A stretch of 64,000 nucleotides of DNA from positions 1-64,000 of the forward strand of contig NZ_JAQRFI010000008.1 of the NCBI RefSeq assembly GCF_028598805.1. The letters are read 5' to 3'. Made by a program: the position numbers and the translations under genes. Each line of letters starts with the position of its first letter. Within the stretch, counting starts at the first letter, position 1. Shown one piece after another: positions 50,247 through 59,913 of this stretch. This DNA is from Xenorhabdus yunnanensis. GTDB taxonomy: Bacteria > Pseudomonadota > Gammaproteobacteria > Enterobacterales > Enterobacteriaceae. Below the pieces are notes generated by a model that worked only from the letters and a program-made list of their open reading frames with translations, had not been told where the DNA came from and made no database searches.

Positions 50247-51140
50247 ATGAAGAAAGTTGGTTTAAGGATTGATGTGGATACTTATCAAGGCACTAAGGAA
50301 GGTGTACCACGGTTGCTTGATATTTTACAAAAGCACCATATTCAAGCCAGCTTTTTCTTCAGTGTTGGTCCAGACAATATGGGGCGACATTTATGGCGCC
50401 TGTTGCGTCCTAAGTTTCTCTGGAAAATGCTGAGATCAAATGCAGCATCTCTCTATGGTCTGGATATTTTGCTGGCTGGTACAGCTTGGCCGGGGAAAAA
50501 AATTGCGAAAGATCTGGGGCATTTGATGAAGCAAACGGTGGATGCAGGTCATGAAATTGGTTTGCATGCATGGGATCATCAAGGTTGGCAGGCAAAAGTA
50601 GAGCGTTGGTCGGAGAATGAATTAGCTGAACAAGTGAGATTGGGAGTTGATGCGCTAGAAAAGGCAATAGGGAAAACCGTTACATGTTCCGCTGTTGCAG
50701 GGTGGCGAGCAGATGAACGTGTGGTGGCTGTTAAACAACGTTTTGGTTTCGATTACAACAGTGATTGTCGGGGTACACATCCATTCAGGCCACTCTTGCC
50801 CGATGGAAGTGTGGGAACGGTACAAATCCCTGTCACATTACCTACCTATGATGAAGTTGTTGGAACATTAGTCAGCGATGCAAATTTTAATCACTTTATC
50901 CTTGATGCTATTAAAAATGATCATGGTGTGCCTGTTTATACGATTCATACCGAAGTCGAAGGCATGTCGAAGTCTTTACAGTTTCAAACATTGTTGAACA
51001 TGCTTTACCGACAAGAAATTCAATTCTGCAAATTAAGTCATTTGTTACCAGCAAACAGAGATTCACTTCCTATTGGGAAAATTGTTCGTTCGAATTTTTT
51101 TGGTCGAGAAGGCTGGTTAGGTTGCCAACAAGAGGTATAA
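50247..51140 (+). CDS. arnD: Undecaprenyl-phosphate Ara4FN deformylase ArnD
   Basis: A membrane-associated metal-dependent polysaccharide-deacetylase-fold enzyme that removes the formyl group after ArnC. The 297-aa protein shows the metal-binding RIDVDTYQG near the N-terminus, the HAWDHQGWQ motif and [10 protein letters not shown], as in the NodB-type family. AAGAGAG precedes the ATG. It is 35 nt after arnA. Confidence 0.94.
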   Translation: MKKVGLRIDVDTYQGTKEGVPRLLDILQKHHIQASFFFSVGPDNMGRHLWRLLRPKFLWKMLRSNAASLYGLDILLAGTAWPGKKIAKDLGHLMKQTVDAGHEIGLHAWDHQGWQAKVERWSENELAEQVRLGVDALEKAIGKTVTCSAVAGWRADERVVAVKQRFGFDYNSDCRGTHPFRPLLPDGSVGTVQIPVTLPTYDEVVGTLVSDANFNHFILDAIKNDHGVPVYTIHTEVEGMSKSLQFQTLLNMLYRQEIQFCKLSHLLPANRDSLPIGKIVRSNFFGREGWLGCQQEV

Positions 51141-51147
51141 CACAAAT

Positions 51148-52809
51148 ATGTTGAATACTCGGACGAGTAAAGCAGGAGCCGTTTTGATGGCTCTTTTTTT
51201 TATTCTTACTTACTTATTGCCTCTGGATAGTCGTCTATTATGGCAGCCGGATGAAACACGGTATGCTGAAATTAGCCGAGAAATGCTGCAACGTGGGGAT
51301 TGGATAGTACCTTACTTTCTGGATGTTCGTTATTTTGAAAAACCAGTAGCAGGATATTGGATCAATAACATCAGTCAATGGATTTTTGGTCACAATAATT
51401 TTGCTGTTCGTTTTGGCTCCGTGTTCAGTATTCTAATCAGCGCATTTCTTCTCTATCGTTTGGCAATGATGATGTGGAAATGTCGCCAGACTGCTTTTGT
51501 TTCCAGCCTGATTTACATTTCCATGTTCATTGTTTTGTCCATTGGTACTTATAGTGTTCTTGACCCTATGTTTTCTTTGTGGGTGACTGCGGGGATTGTG
51601 GGCTGTTATTGGGCGCTTAAGGCTGCTAAGACCCGAGAACGGATTCTGGCATGGTCTGTTCTCGGGTTAGCCTGTGGTATGGCTTTTATGACAAAAGGAT
51701 TTCTGGCATTGGCACTGCCCGTGATTGCCATGATACCCATCACGATATACCAGAAACGCTTTTGGGAAATGGTTCGTTTTGGGCCTCTTGCCGTGATTTC
51801 CGCTATTTTGATTAGCCTACCGTGGGTAATTGCGATTGCTCTGCGTGAACCGGATTACTGGCATTATTTCTTTTGGGTAGAACATATACAGCGTTTTGCT
51901 TCTGAGGAAGCTCAGCATATTGCACCTATTTGGTATTACTTACCGATATTGATTTTAGGGGTGATCCCGTGGTTAGGCTTACTGCCTGGTGCTTTAATTA
52001 AAAGTTGGAAAGAGAAAAAAAGTCATCCGGAAATGTTTTTCCTGTTTTGTTGGTTTGTTGTTCCGTTTGTCTTTTTCAGTATTGCAAAAGGAAAGCTGCC
52101 AACTTATATCTTGCCCTTCATCGGCCCTTTAGCACTGATGATGGCAAAATATAGTGTCGATTGTGTCAAAAATGGCAATATGAAAGCGTTGAAAATGAAT
52201 GGACTGGTGAATGTCTTCATCGGATTGCTTGCCATTTTGGTACTTTTTGCTATGAAAACCTTGAAGATTTCTTCAATTTATCAGCCTGATGAATCGTTGA
52301 AATGGATGATGGGAATTATTGCCTTTGGTGTTTGGGGGGGGATTGGTTATCTATGTTTCATTCGCAATGGTAAATATTGGCTATGGGCTGCTGCTTGTTC
52401 AATTATGATCAGCTTATCTATAGGTAGTGCATTGCCGGACAAGACGATAAATTCCAAGCTTCCCCAGCATTTCATTCAGCAAAATAAAAAAGAGTTAGCT
52501 GACAGTAAATATATTTTGACTCAATCTGTTGGAGTAGGTGCGTCGATTGCGTGGGAGTTAAAACGCAGTGATATTTACATGTATGATCGTCAAGGGGAAT
52601 TAAAATATGGACTTGATTATCCTGATAGCCAATATCGATATATCACAGAGGAAGGATTTCCTACATGGTTAGCGAAAACACGCAAAGAAGGTCAAGTTGC
52701 TATTGTTTTTCTCTTATCTTCAAAAGGTGAATTGCCTGAATTACCAGAGCCGGATTTTGTGCGTCGTAGCCATAGATTCGCGCTTGTGATTTATAAGAAA
52801 CAGCCATGA
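51148..52809 (+). CDS. arnT: L-Ara4N transferase ArnT
   Basis: A GT83 inner-membrane glycosyltransferase that transfers L-Ara4N from undecaprenyl phosphate to lipid A phosphates at the periplasmic face. The 553-aa protein has about 12 spans, the catalytic loop [16 protein letters not shown] (acidic residues in the first periplasmic loop) and a C-terminal periplasmic domain with RHSFALVIYK-like end. It lies 7 nt after arnD and overlaps arnE by 4 nt. Confidence 0.94.
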   Translation: MLNTRTSKAGAVLMALFFILTYLLPLDSRLLWQPDETRYAEISREMLQRGDWIVPYFLDVRYFEKPVAGYWINNISQWIFGHNNFAVRFGSVFSILISAFLLYRLAMMMWKCRQTAFVSSLIYISMFIVLSIGTYSVLDPMFSLWVTAGIVGCYWALKAAKTRERILAWSVLGLACGMAFMTKGFLALALPVIAMIPITIYQKRFWEMVRFGPLAVISAILISLPWVIAIALREPDYWHYFFWVEHIQRFASEEAQHIAPIWYYLPILILGVIPWLGLLPGALIKSWKEKKSHPEMFFLFCWFVVPFVFFSIAKGKLPTYILPFIGPLALMMAKYSVDCVKNGNMKALKMNGLVNVFIGLLAILVLFAMKTLKISSIYQPDESLKWMMGIIAFGVWGGIGYLCFIRNGKYWLWAAACSIMISLSIGSALPDKTINSKLPQHFIQQNKKELADSKYILTQSVGVGASIAWELKRSDIYMYDRQGELKYGLDYPDSQYRYITEEGFPTWLAKTRKEGQVAIVFLLSSKGELPELPEPDFVRRSHRFALVIYKKQP

Positions 52810-53156
52810 GCAGCAATATAACCTTATTGATTTTGGTTAGTTTACTAACCTGCGCGGGACAATTATGCCAGAAACAGGCAGTTATTTGTTGGCAGAAAAA
52901 AGATACCCCTTATAAAGGGGTATTTATGGCGATATGGTTGCTTAGCGCTATTATTTTATTGAGTATAGGGATGATATTTTGGTTGCGATTATTGCAATTT
53001 TTGCCACTGAGTACTGCTTACCCTATGCTTAGTATAAATTTTGTAATAGTGACTTTGGTTGGGCAATTTTTGTATCAGGAAAAAGTGGGGTTAAAGCACT
53101 GGATGGGGGTTTTAGCAATTATGTTCGGAATTTTATTGATGAGCTTGAGCCAATGA
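52806..53156 (+). CDS. arnE: Undecaprenyl-phosphate-Ara4N flippase subunit ArnE
   Basis: A 116-aa small multidrug resistance-type membrane protein with four spans. With ArnF it forms the putative flippase for the lipid-linked sugar. The conserved [16 protein letters not shown] segment is present. Its ends overlap arnT and arnF by 4 nt each. Confidence 0.92.
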   Translation: MSSNITLLILVSLLTCAGQLCQKQAVICWQKKDTPYKGVFMAIWLLSAIILLSIGMIFWLRLLQFLPLSTAYPMLSINFVIVTLVGQFLYQEKVGLKHWMGVLAIMFGILLMSLSQ

Positions 53157-53548
53157 AGGGTTACCTTTGGGGAGTGGCGAGTGTCTTGTTGATCACTGTA
53201 GCTCAATTGCTATTGAAATGGGGAGTTGCCCACCTGCCAGAACTTTCGTTGTCAACGCATTGGCTGGACATTGACTGGTTTTGGACAAATCATAATCCTT
53301 TATTGCTGATTATGGTCGGATTGGCGGGTTATGCGCTATCCATGTTATGTTGGTTTTTCGCGTTGAAATACCTGCCATTGAATAAAGCGTACCCTATTAT
53401 TAGCTTGAGTTATGTTTTTGTTTATTTAATGGCGGTTTTATTGCCTTGGTTCAATGAAACCATCTCACTGTTAAAGACATTGGGCATTTTTTTCATCTTA
53501 TTAGGCGTTTGGTTAATTAGCAGGCCGGAAAAAAATCAATGTCATTGA
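53153..53548 (+). CDS. arnF: Undecaprenyl-phosphate-Ara4N flippase subunit ArnF
   Basis: The 131-aa partner of ArnE with four spans and the related [17 protein letters not shown] segment. It is the last gene of the arn operon. No clear terminator is visible before the ERIC element at 53662. Confidence 0.92.
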   Translation: MKGYLWGVASVLLITVAQLLLKWGVAHLPELSLSTHWLDIDWFWTNHNPLLLIMVGLAGYALSMLCWFFALKYLPLNKAYPIISLSYVFVYLMAVLLPWFNETISLLKTLGIFFILLGVWLISRPEKNQCH

Positions 53549-53661
53549 TTATTTTTATAAAGATTGATAAATAAAAGCGTCATATAACGTCATATTATTA
53601 TGAAAAGTTTCAGAAGCGGTGCTTGTTTTTTTATTTCTCGCTCGATAAAGTTTATCGTTTC

Positions 53662-53727
53662 TATACCCAATGGATTCCAAGGTGCGTCGCAGCTAACAAA
53701 GAGGTAACTTGAAAGACCAAGGGTATA
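53662..53727. repeat. Short ERIC element upstream of nlpC
   Basis: A 66-bp internally deleted ERIC with both ends (TATACCCAATGG and AAGGGTATA) and the blocks CGCAGCTAACAAAGAGG and AACTTGAAAGACC. It ends 22 bp before the nlpC start codon. Confidence 0.85.
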
Positions 53728-53749
53728 TATGATGATTGAGGGAAAACGG

Positions 53750-54235
53750 ATGGCAATAAGAATAGGGCATTTATGCTTATTATTTGGTTTTTTTCTTATT
53801 GGTTGTACCAATCCTGTAACTAAGTCTGACTCGCCTCCATTGAAGGCGGCTCTCTCTGATCCAATAATGGTCATCGCTCAGTTAAGAGATCAACTAGACC
53901 AATGGCATAATACACCATATCGCTACGGTGGTATGGATAGACATGGTGTTGATTGTTCAGGCTTTGTTTACCGAACTTTTTATGATCGCTTTAATATCCT
54001 GCTACCCCGGACAACAAGTGAACAAACCAAGTTGGGCTCACAGATCAGCAAAGATGACCTGATGCCAGGGGATCTTGTGTTTTTCAAAACGGGTAGTGGA
54101 AAAAGTGGGTTGCATGTGGGTATTTATGATACTAACAATGAATTTATTCACGCATCCACAAGTAAAGGCGTAATACGTTCTTCTCTTGATAATGTGTATT
54201 GGCGTCGTGTTTTTTGGCAAGCCCGTAGAATGTGA
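53750..54235 (+). CDS. nlpC: NlpC/P60 lipoprotein NlpC
   Basis: A probable peptidoglycan endopeptidase of the NlpC/P60 family anchored as a lipoprotein. The 161-aa product has a signal peptide with lipobox FLIGC (Cys19). The catalytic Cys is in GVDCSGFVY, followed by the His in GLHVGIYD and the third polar residue in FIHAST. I start at the ATG with GAGGG about 8 nt upstream; the in-frame ATG at 53729 lies against the ERIC end and would lengthen the signal peptide. Confidence 0.93.
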   Translation: MAIRIGHLCLLFGFFLIGCTNPVTKSDSPPLKAALSDPIMVIAQLRDQLDQWHNTPYRYGGMDRHGVDCSGFVYRTFYDRFNILLPRTTSEQTKLGSQISKDDLMPGDLVFFKTGSGKSGLHVGIYDTNNEFIHASTSKGVIRSSLDNVYWRRVFWQARRM

Positions 54236-54308
54236 CTTCATTTTCATCTCATTATTCCGGCAGTGCTTTATGATATCTTAAGGCTCTGTTTTTCTGCCGG
54301 AGTCAAAA

Positions 54309-55325
54309 ATGTCCTCATTACGTCTGTTGCTTTCAGATTCTCATGATCCCTGGTTTAACCTTGCGGTTGAAGAATGTATTTTTCGACAGATGCCTCCAAA
54401 TCAGCGCGTTTTGTTTTTATGGCGCAATACTAATACTGTTGTGGTGGGACGTGCGCAGAATCCATGGAAAGAGTGTAATACTCGAAAAATGGAGCAAGAT
54501 GGAATCAAACTGGCTAGACGTAGCAGTGGGGGTGGCGCGGTTTTCCATGATTTGGGCAATACGTGTTTTACTTTTATGGCAGGTAAACCTGAATATGATA
54601 AAACTATTTCTACACAAATCGTCCTTGAAGGTTTAAAAAAATCAGGAATTCATGCCACAGCTTCTGGTCGCAATGATTTGGTTTTATCTTCCCCTGAAGG
54701 GGAGCGTAAAATCTCTGGCTCTGCATATAAGGAAACTAAAGATAGAGGCTTTCATCACGGAACCTTGTTGATTAATGCAGACTTAAATCGACTTGCTGAT
54801 TATCTTAATCCAGACCCTAAAAAATTACAGTCGAAAGGTATCACTTCGGTTCGCTCCAGAGTAACGAATTTGACTGAGTTGTTGCCAAATATCACACATG
54901 AAACCGTTTGTAAGGGGATTATAGACGCATTTTTTGAATACTTCGGTGAAGCAGTCAAAGCAGAAGTTATTTCACCACAGGCTTTGCCTGATTTACCCGG
55001 TTTTAGTGATATTTTTGCTAAACAGAGCAGTTGGGAATGGAACTTTGGTCAGGCTTCTTCATTCAGTCATGTACTGGATACACGATTTCATTGGGGTGGT
55101 GTTGAGCTGCATGTTGATGTTGAACATGGTGTGATTAGCCGTTGCCAAATGTTTACTGACAGTTTGGAACCTGCTCCGCTTGAAGTGTTGTCTGAAAAAC
55201 TAGTCGGAGTGCAGTATCAGCCAGAAACGATTGGGAAAATGGTTCAGCAAATCAGTGAACAATATCCCTCTTTGGATGCAGAATTGCAGCAGTTTAACCA
55301 CTGGCTGATGAATGAGCTGAAATAA
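54309..55325 (+). CDS. lplA: Lipoate-protein ligase A
   Basis: LplA attaches scavenged lipoate to the E2 and GcvH proteins through a lipoyl-AMP intermediate. The 338-aa length equals E. coli LplA. Conserved blocks are [27 protein letters not shown] (lysine near the adenylate site) and HHGTLL. The small C-terminal domain (about 255-338) is present. A single gene; its neighbours differ from E. coli. Confidence 0.95.
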   Translation: MSSLRLLLSDSHDPWFNLAVEECIFRQMPPNQRVLFLWRNTNTVVVGRAQNPWKECNTRKMEQDGIKLARRSSGGGAVFHDLGNTCFTFMAGKPEYDKTISTQIVLEGLKKSGIHATASGRNDLVLSSPEGERKISGSAYKETKDRGFHHGTLLINADLNRLADYLNPDPKKLQSKGITSVRSRVTNLTELLPNITHETVCKGIIDAFFEYFGEAVKAEVISPQALPDLPGFSDIFAKQSSWEWNFGQASSFSHVLDTRFHWGGVELHVDVEHGVISRCQMFTDSLEPAPLEVLSEKLVGVQYQPETIGKMVQQISEQYPSLDAELQQFNHWLMNELK

Positions 55326-55344
55326 TTGAAGGGCGTTCGATAAA

Positions 55345-55381
55345 ATGCAAAAAAATGGTCAACGATAGGGAAGTTGACCAT
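55345..55381 (-). terminator. Terminator of the araC-type gene
   Basis: On the minus strand a perfect 9-bp stem (ATGGTCAAC with GTTGACCAT) is followed by seven T residues. It may also end lplA from the other side, though without a T-run. Confidence 0.75.
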
Positions 55382-55452
55382 AAAGGGTGGCACTTATTAT
55401 AAATGCGGTTCCGAAGTATAGGGTGGGGTATTTATTCTTTGCAGTATCGATT

Positions 55453-55516
55453 TCTTGAGGTATTTATTTCTCATGAAGCTTATTTCTCATGAGGTTTATT
55501 CCTCAAGAGGTCTATC
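55453..55516. repeat. Four 16-bp tandem repeats at the 3' end of the araC-type gene
   Basis: Units start at 55453, 55469, 55485 and 55501 and vary around TCTCATGAGGTTTATT. The last unit overlaps the stop codon of the regulator gene. It has no coding role on either strand that I can see. Confidence 0.8.
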
Positions 55517-55877
55517 CCTCACAATGTAAAAATGTTTTTAACTCAGGCAATTGCCCATTTTCCCTGAATTTAGCTGGTGTGGTATTAAAATGTTTTTTGA
55601 ATATTCGAGTAAATGTAGCCTGAGAACTAAAACCATATTGAAGAGCAATATCAAGAATCGGCAAATTGTCTTCACGCAAAGATTTGGCTGCTTCATGGAG
55701 GCGGCGTCGGCGCACATATTGACCTAATGTACAGCCTTTCAACTCCTTAAAAATGCGTTGTAAATGCCATTTTGAATAACCACTTTTATGGGCTATAGCA
55801 TCTATTTTGATGCCTTCAGTCTGTTGAAGCTGGCTTTCTAACCATCTGACAATATCGTTGATAACATTTTCTAACAT
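55512..55877 (-). CDS. MarA/SoxS/RamA-like AraC-family regulator
   Basis: A 121-aa protein made almost only of the double helix-turn-helix DNA-binding domain, as in MarA, SoxS and RamA. The blocks AHKSGYSKWHLQRIFKELKG and LDIALQYGFSSQATFTRIFKKHFNTTPAKFR cover both recognition helices. The start is the ATG with GGGAGG 5 nt upstream. It lacks a ligand-binding domain, so its level rather than an effector should set activity. Which paralogue it represents cannot be decided. It stands between lplA and the hmu operon. Confidence 0.85.
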   Translation of the reverse strand: MLENVINDIVRWLESQLQQTEGIKIDAIAHKSGYSKWHLQRIFKELKGCTLGQYVRRRRLHEAAKSLREDNLPILDIALQYGFSSQATFTRIFKKHFNTTPAKFRENGQLPELKTFLHCEG

Positions 55878-56108
55878 GTTTACCTCCCACATAGGTGGGC
55901 TTTTGCTAAAAAAATACAGATAAATAATTAGTTACGTTATTGTGTGAGCCATTTTAAGAATTTCTTTTTTATCGTATACGCAAAATGTGCTGTTTCCGGT
56001 TAATAACTGTTACATAGGGTTTATTTTTACCTTATCGCTATCTACTAAGTAGATTTCAAATTATTACCAACGAAAAGGGCATTAAAGAAGGAGGATAAAC
56101 CGTAGCCT

Positions 56109-56903
56109 TTATTGCCGAAGATAGATTTGTGGCTGGTTAGTTTCAGGATGTTGCGTAACACCTAAATCGGCTTGGTACCATTGTTTAAGAATATCGTCAC
56201 GCAATACATCTTGTGGAATGCCGGATGCAACTAATCGTCCTTTGTGCAATAGAATAATTTTATCGGCATAAAGTGCTGCAAGATTCAAATCATGGAGTAC
56301 ACAGCAGACAGCAATAGGCTGTTGTCGCGTCAGGCGATGAACCAATCGCAATGTATGCTGCTGGTGATAAAGATCCAGTGCTGAAGTGGGTTCATCCAAA
56401 AATAGACAAGATTCAGTAGGTTCAGGATGCCAAAGTTGAGCCAAAACTCTTGCTAATTGAACTCGTTGTTGCTCACCCCCAGATAACTGCTGATAATTCC
56501 TGTTTCTCAGTTCTTCACATTCTGTTAATGCAATAGCTTCACCAATGGCGGTTCTTTTGTATACATTATCATGGGGAACACGTCCCATGGCGATGACTTC
56601 CTCTACACTAAAAGGGAAAGATAGGGAACTATATTGCCTCATTACTGCTCGAATGCGAGCCAGTTGTTGGGTTGGCCAGCGGGAAATAGGAATACCTTTT
56701 AATAAACAGTCTCCTGAACTGGGTGGGATATAGCCAGTTAACAGACGCAATAATGTTGATTTTCCCGCCCCATTTGGGCCAATAATTGCTACAACTTCCC
56801 CTTGACGAATAGAAAGAGAAACATCTTTGATTATCTGATGCTGCCCAATAAAATAATTTAAATTTTGGGCTTCAAGTAAATTAGCTGGCGTGATCGGTTT
56901 CAT
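56109..56903 (-). CDS. hmuV: Haemin ABC transporter ATPase HmuV
   Basis: The nucleotide-binding subunit of the HmuTUV haemin importer. The 264-aa sequence has Walker A (GPNGAGKST), the signature [13 protein letters not shown], Walker B ([11 protein letters not shown]) and the H-loop (CVLHDLN). Its ATG overlaps the hmuU stop by one base. It is the last gene of the operon. Confidence 0.95.
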   Translation of the reverse strand: MKPITPANLLEAQNLNYFIGQHQIIKDVSLSIRQGEVVAIIGPNGAGKSTLLRLLTGYIPPSSGDCLLKGIPISRWPTQQLARIRAVMRQYSSLSFPFSVEEVIAMGRVPHDNVYKRTAIGEAIALTECEELRNRNYQQLSGGEQQRVQLARVLAQLWHPEPTESCLFLDEPTSALDLYHQQHTLRLVHRLTRQQPIAVCCVLHDLNLAALYADKIILLHKGRLVASGIPQDVLRDDILKQWYQADLGVTQHPETNQPQIYLRQ

Positions 56904-57904
56904 TATAAACGACCTCCCGATGGCTTAAGAATGAGCCATAAAAAATAAGGGGCACCGATCAAACCAGTGATAAGGCCGACTGGCATTTCCGCAGGAGAAA
57001 CTAACGTTCTGGCTAATGTGTCAGCTGTTAATAAAAGACATGCGCCGCCCAGAACTGATATCGGTAGTAACCAAGTATGGTCTCCTCCAAACCGTAGTCG
57101 GGCAAGATGTGGGATAACTAACCCAATGAAACCAATAACACCAGTTAAAGCGACTGAACATCCGACCAATAAGGCACTTAACAGCAATAATTGATATTTG
57201 GTGCGTTGGACATTAACGCCTAAATAGTGCGCTTCTTCATCTCCTAGTTGCAACAAATTGAGCTTCCGTGCCTGGCTGAATGCCAGCATACAAACAGGGA
57301 TAATAAGTGATGCAGCAATAGTCAGAGTTGGCCACTCTATTTGACTGAGTGAACCCATCATCCAAATGGAAAACTGGCGTAATTGTTGGTCGTTACTGAT
57401 ATAACTCAATACGCCAATAAATGACATACATAATGCGTTGATGGCAATGCCTGCAAGCAGTAGCTTTGACAGATTGCCATGATTATATTTGTTAAGAATG
57501 AATATCAGAGATGATACCAATAAACTGCCGACAAAGGCTGCAATAATATGTCCGTATAACGCAATGCTGGCAGGTAGGGCGAAAGGCAGAACAATAACCA
57601 TTGCGACGGTAAGTGCTGCACCACTGCTGATCCCTAACAACCCGGGATCAGCCAGAGGATTACGGAATAACCCTTGCATCACAGCACCAGATATAGCCAG
57701 TGCGCCTCCAACGAGGATCGCCAGCAAAATACGTGGTAACCGAATATTTAACCAAATCTGCCACTGTGGGTCATCCAAAGAGGATTCCCACAGTGTTTTA
57801 AAGGAAAGTGGCAATGCCCCCATATTTGCTGAGCTAATTGCTAGAAAAAACAACAATAAACCCAGCATTATCAAACCGAGACTAGGGGATTGAGAACGAC
57901 TCAT
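56903..57904 (-). CDS. hmuU: Haemin ABC transporter permease HmuU
   Basis: A FecCD-family inner-membrane permease. The 333-aa sequence has about nine to ten spans and the landmarks [36 protein letters not shown] and [13 protein letters not shown]. It is a distant paralogue of BtuC in this window. It overlaps hmuT by 4 nt (ATGA) and hmuV by one base. Confidence 0.94.
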   Translation of the reverse strand: MSRSQSPSLGLIMLGLLLFFLAISSANMGALPLSFKTLWESSLDDPQWQIWLNIRLPRILLAILVGGALAISGAVMQGLFRNPLADPGLLGISSGAALTVAMVIVLPFALPASIALYGHIIAAFVGSLLVSSLIFILNKYNHGNLSKLLLAGIAINALCMSFIGVLSYISNDQQLRQFSIWMMGSLSQIEWPTLTIAASLIIPVCMLAFSQARKLNLLQLGDEEAHYLGVNVQRTKYQLLLLSALLVGCSVALTGVIGFIGLVIPHLARLRFGGDHTWLLPISVLGGACLLLTADTLARTLVSPAEMPVGLITGLIGAPYFLWLILKPSGGRL

Positions 57905-58719
57905 TGCACTTTCTCCGCAGCATCACGGACTTGTTTCATCACAGCAGGGGTTTGCAGACTAAATCCAAGCAGGCCCATTTCATCAACAACAACGACCTGT
58001 TTTTTCTTTCCTGCTGGTGTGAAGTTCAATCCGGGAAGCTGCCAGACTTTATCCATACCACCCAAAGTTTTTAGCCCTTCAGTGCTGACCAGTAGTAAGT
58101 CCGGTTTGCTGGCAATAACACCTTCTTGGGATAAAGGACGGTATCCTTTGAAACCCTGCATTGCATTTTTTGCACCAATGGAACGGATAATTTGATCTGC
58201 TGCTGTTTGCTGTCCAGCCGCCATTGGCATGATGCCTCCGTGGCTCATGACAAAAACAACTTTAGCGGGAATATCTGACGTAGCAACATCAGCCAGCTGT
58301 TGCCGATATTGGGCAATCAATGCTTCACCACGTTTTTCCCGATTGACCGCCTTGGCGACGGTCATGATTTTTTCAGGAACGGCTTCTAACGAGGTTTTGC
58401 TGGTCACTTTAATGACTTTTACACCGGAATCTTCGACTTGTTTGAGTGCCAGAGAAGGTTGAGCAGATTCACTTGCGATCACCAGTGATGGGCGCATGGA
58501 TAAAATCCCTTCTGAATTCAGAACCCTCATATACCCGATATCGGGTAGAGAGAGTAATGCTTTGGGATTTTGACTGGTACTGTCCCTTGCGACAACATGC
58601 TGTCCTTCGCCAAGTGCAAAAACAATTTCAGACACATCGCCACCAATTGTAACAATGCGTTCAGCAGAGAACACATTGAAAGAGATGGCAAACATAAATG
58701 TTAGAAGCCATTTTTTCAT
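57901..58719 (-). CDS. hmuT: Periplasmic haemin-binding protein HmuT
   Basis: The class III solute-binding protein that carries haem from the outer-membrane receptor to HmuUV. The 272-aa precursor has a signal peptide (KKWLLTFMFAISFNVFSA) and the conserved ERIVTIGGDVSEIVFALG start of the mature protein with the haem-ligand tyrosine region further on (IGYMRVLNSEG). I start at the ATG overlapping the hmuS stop by 4 nt; the open frame extends to a TTG at 58728. Confidence 0.93.
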   Translation of the reverse strand: MKKWLLTFMFAISFNVFSAERIVTIGGDVSEIVFALGEGQHVVARDSTSQNPKALLSLPDIGYMRVLNSEGILSMRPSLVIASESAQPSLALKQVEDSGVKVIKVTSKTSLEAVPEKIMTVAKAVNREKRGEALIAQYRQQLADVATSDIPAKVVFVMSHGGIMPMAAGQQTAADQIIRSIGAKNAMQGFKGYRPLSQEGVIASKPDLLLVSTEGLKTLGGMDKVWQLPGLNFTPAGKKKQVVVVDEMGLLGFSLQTPAVMKQVRDAAEKVQ

Positions 58720-59789
58720 GCTACACAAGTTTCCTGTTCTGGTTGCAGTTTAGGTAAAGCGGCAATTTGTTCACGCCATTGAGTTTGTTCGGGAGTGCCT
58801 TCAGCGCGTTGACCGAACAACTGGGCGATTTGATTGCCATTGGCATCAAACAACTCAAGGCTGGTCACGAAGCCACAGTCTGTTGGTTTACGGGTCACCC
58901 AGCTTTCTGTGATGGCACTTTCAATCAGGTGCAGAGTGAAATTGTGGTTGAAAATGTTGAGCCATTTCTGAGCAGAATTTTCTTCCTGATAAGGCATCAG
59001 GCGTTCCAATTTACCCGTAAAAATCTGAACACAGCCACGGTTTCCAACAAAGATCATGATTTCGTTTTGACCTTTATAAGCAGTTTCAACAATTTGGGTC
59101 AGTGCTGAATTATCCACACGATAAGCTAAATCGTTTTTAACTGCATTGAAAATCTGTTGACGGTTAAGGTTGTGACGTTTCATCATGATGAAGAATTGAT
59201 GAACATCAGTCATTGCACGCCACTCTTCATCTAGCTGTGCTTTCAGTTGTTCGGTGACTTCTGTATGCTCAGGCACTTTTTCCGGCTGAATCTCCAGTGC
59301 TGGGTTTTCACTGATCTGATATTTTTCGATCAGGGCCTCCCATGCAGCCATGTCGGTATTACTGGTGGTATAAACTTTATGCAACGCATCGCCTTGACGA
59401 TCAAAGAATTGAATGCTGTGACGCATACCATTCTTGGCTGGCTCAATCAAAGAGAAAATGCTGTTCCAGTGGTCGAAGAACAAGCGCAAATCAAGCTCAC
59501 GCGGATTGAGGATCAAACCTACATGTGGGCTGAATTTAGTATTTTCGTAGCGTCCAACATGTTCATGGACGGCGAAATCATTACGGGTAATCGCCTTGGT
59601 TTCACCAACTGCCACCAGTTCCTGAAGAAGGGTAGGAGCATCAATATTCAAACGTTTGGCATCGATACCGACACGGCTATGTAATAATTCTCCTTCGCTG
59701 ACATTAAGGTAAGCAGCCAGATCGCGTGCGTATTTAGCTTTGTTTTCTGCTTTGGCTTGTTGGTAACGTTCATAAAGTGACTGATTCAC
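58716..59789 (-). CDS. hmuS: Haem-degrading / haem-utilisation protein HmuS
   Basis: HmuS-family proteins bind haem in the cytoplasm and help release iron from it. The 357-aa protein is made of two similar halves (for example HEHVGRYENTKFSPHVGLILNPRELDLRLFFDHW in the first and FVGNRGCVQIFTGKLERL in the second), shown here as landmarks. The start is a GTG with AAGGAG 9 nt upstream. It lies 124 nt after hmuR; the gap contains four 17-bp repeats. Confidence 0.93.
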   Translation of the reverse strand: MNQSLYERYQQAKAENKAKYARDLAAYLNVSEGELLHSRVGIDAKRLNIDAPTLLQELVAVGETKAITRNDFAVHEHVGRYENTKFSPHVGLILNPRELDLRLFFDHWNSIFSLIEPAKNGMRHSIQFFDRQGDALHKVYTTSNTDMAAWEALIEKYQISENPALEIQPEKVPEHTEVTEQLKAQLDEEWRAMTDVHQFFIMMKRHNLNRQQIFNAVKNDLAYRVDNSALTQIVETAYKGQNEIMIFVGNRGCVQIFTGKLERLMPYQEENSAQKWLNIFNHNFTLHLIESAITESWVTRKPTDCGFVTSLELFDANGNQIAQLFGQRAEGTPEQTQWREQIAALPKLQPEQETCVA

Positions 59790-59815
59790 TGTTGTTAACT
59801 CCTTAAAAACGGTGT

Positions 59816-59883
59816 TTAAAAATAACTTCGTCTTAAAAATAACTTTATCTTAAAAATAACGTTGTCTTAAAAATAACGTTGTC
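59816..59883 (-). repeat. Four 17-bp tandem repeats between hmuR and hmuS
   Basis: Consecutive units start at 59816, 59833, 59850 and 59867. On the coding strand each reads close to GACAACGTTATTTTTAA, and the last two units in window order are identical. They are transcribed in the intercistronic mRNA upstream of the hmuS ribosome-binding site. Confidence 0.85.
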
Positions 59884-59913
59884 TTAGAGCCAAGGTAATG
59901 GTCTGTTTGTTAT

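Noticed and set aside
56085-56108. A ribosome-binding-like AAGGAGG on the plus strand before the hmuV 3' end
   Set aside because: No start codon and open frame follow it; the region is the 3' side of hmuV on the other strand.
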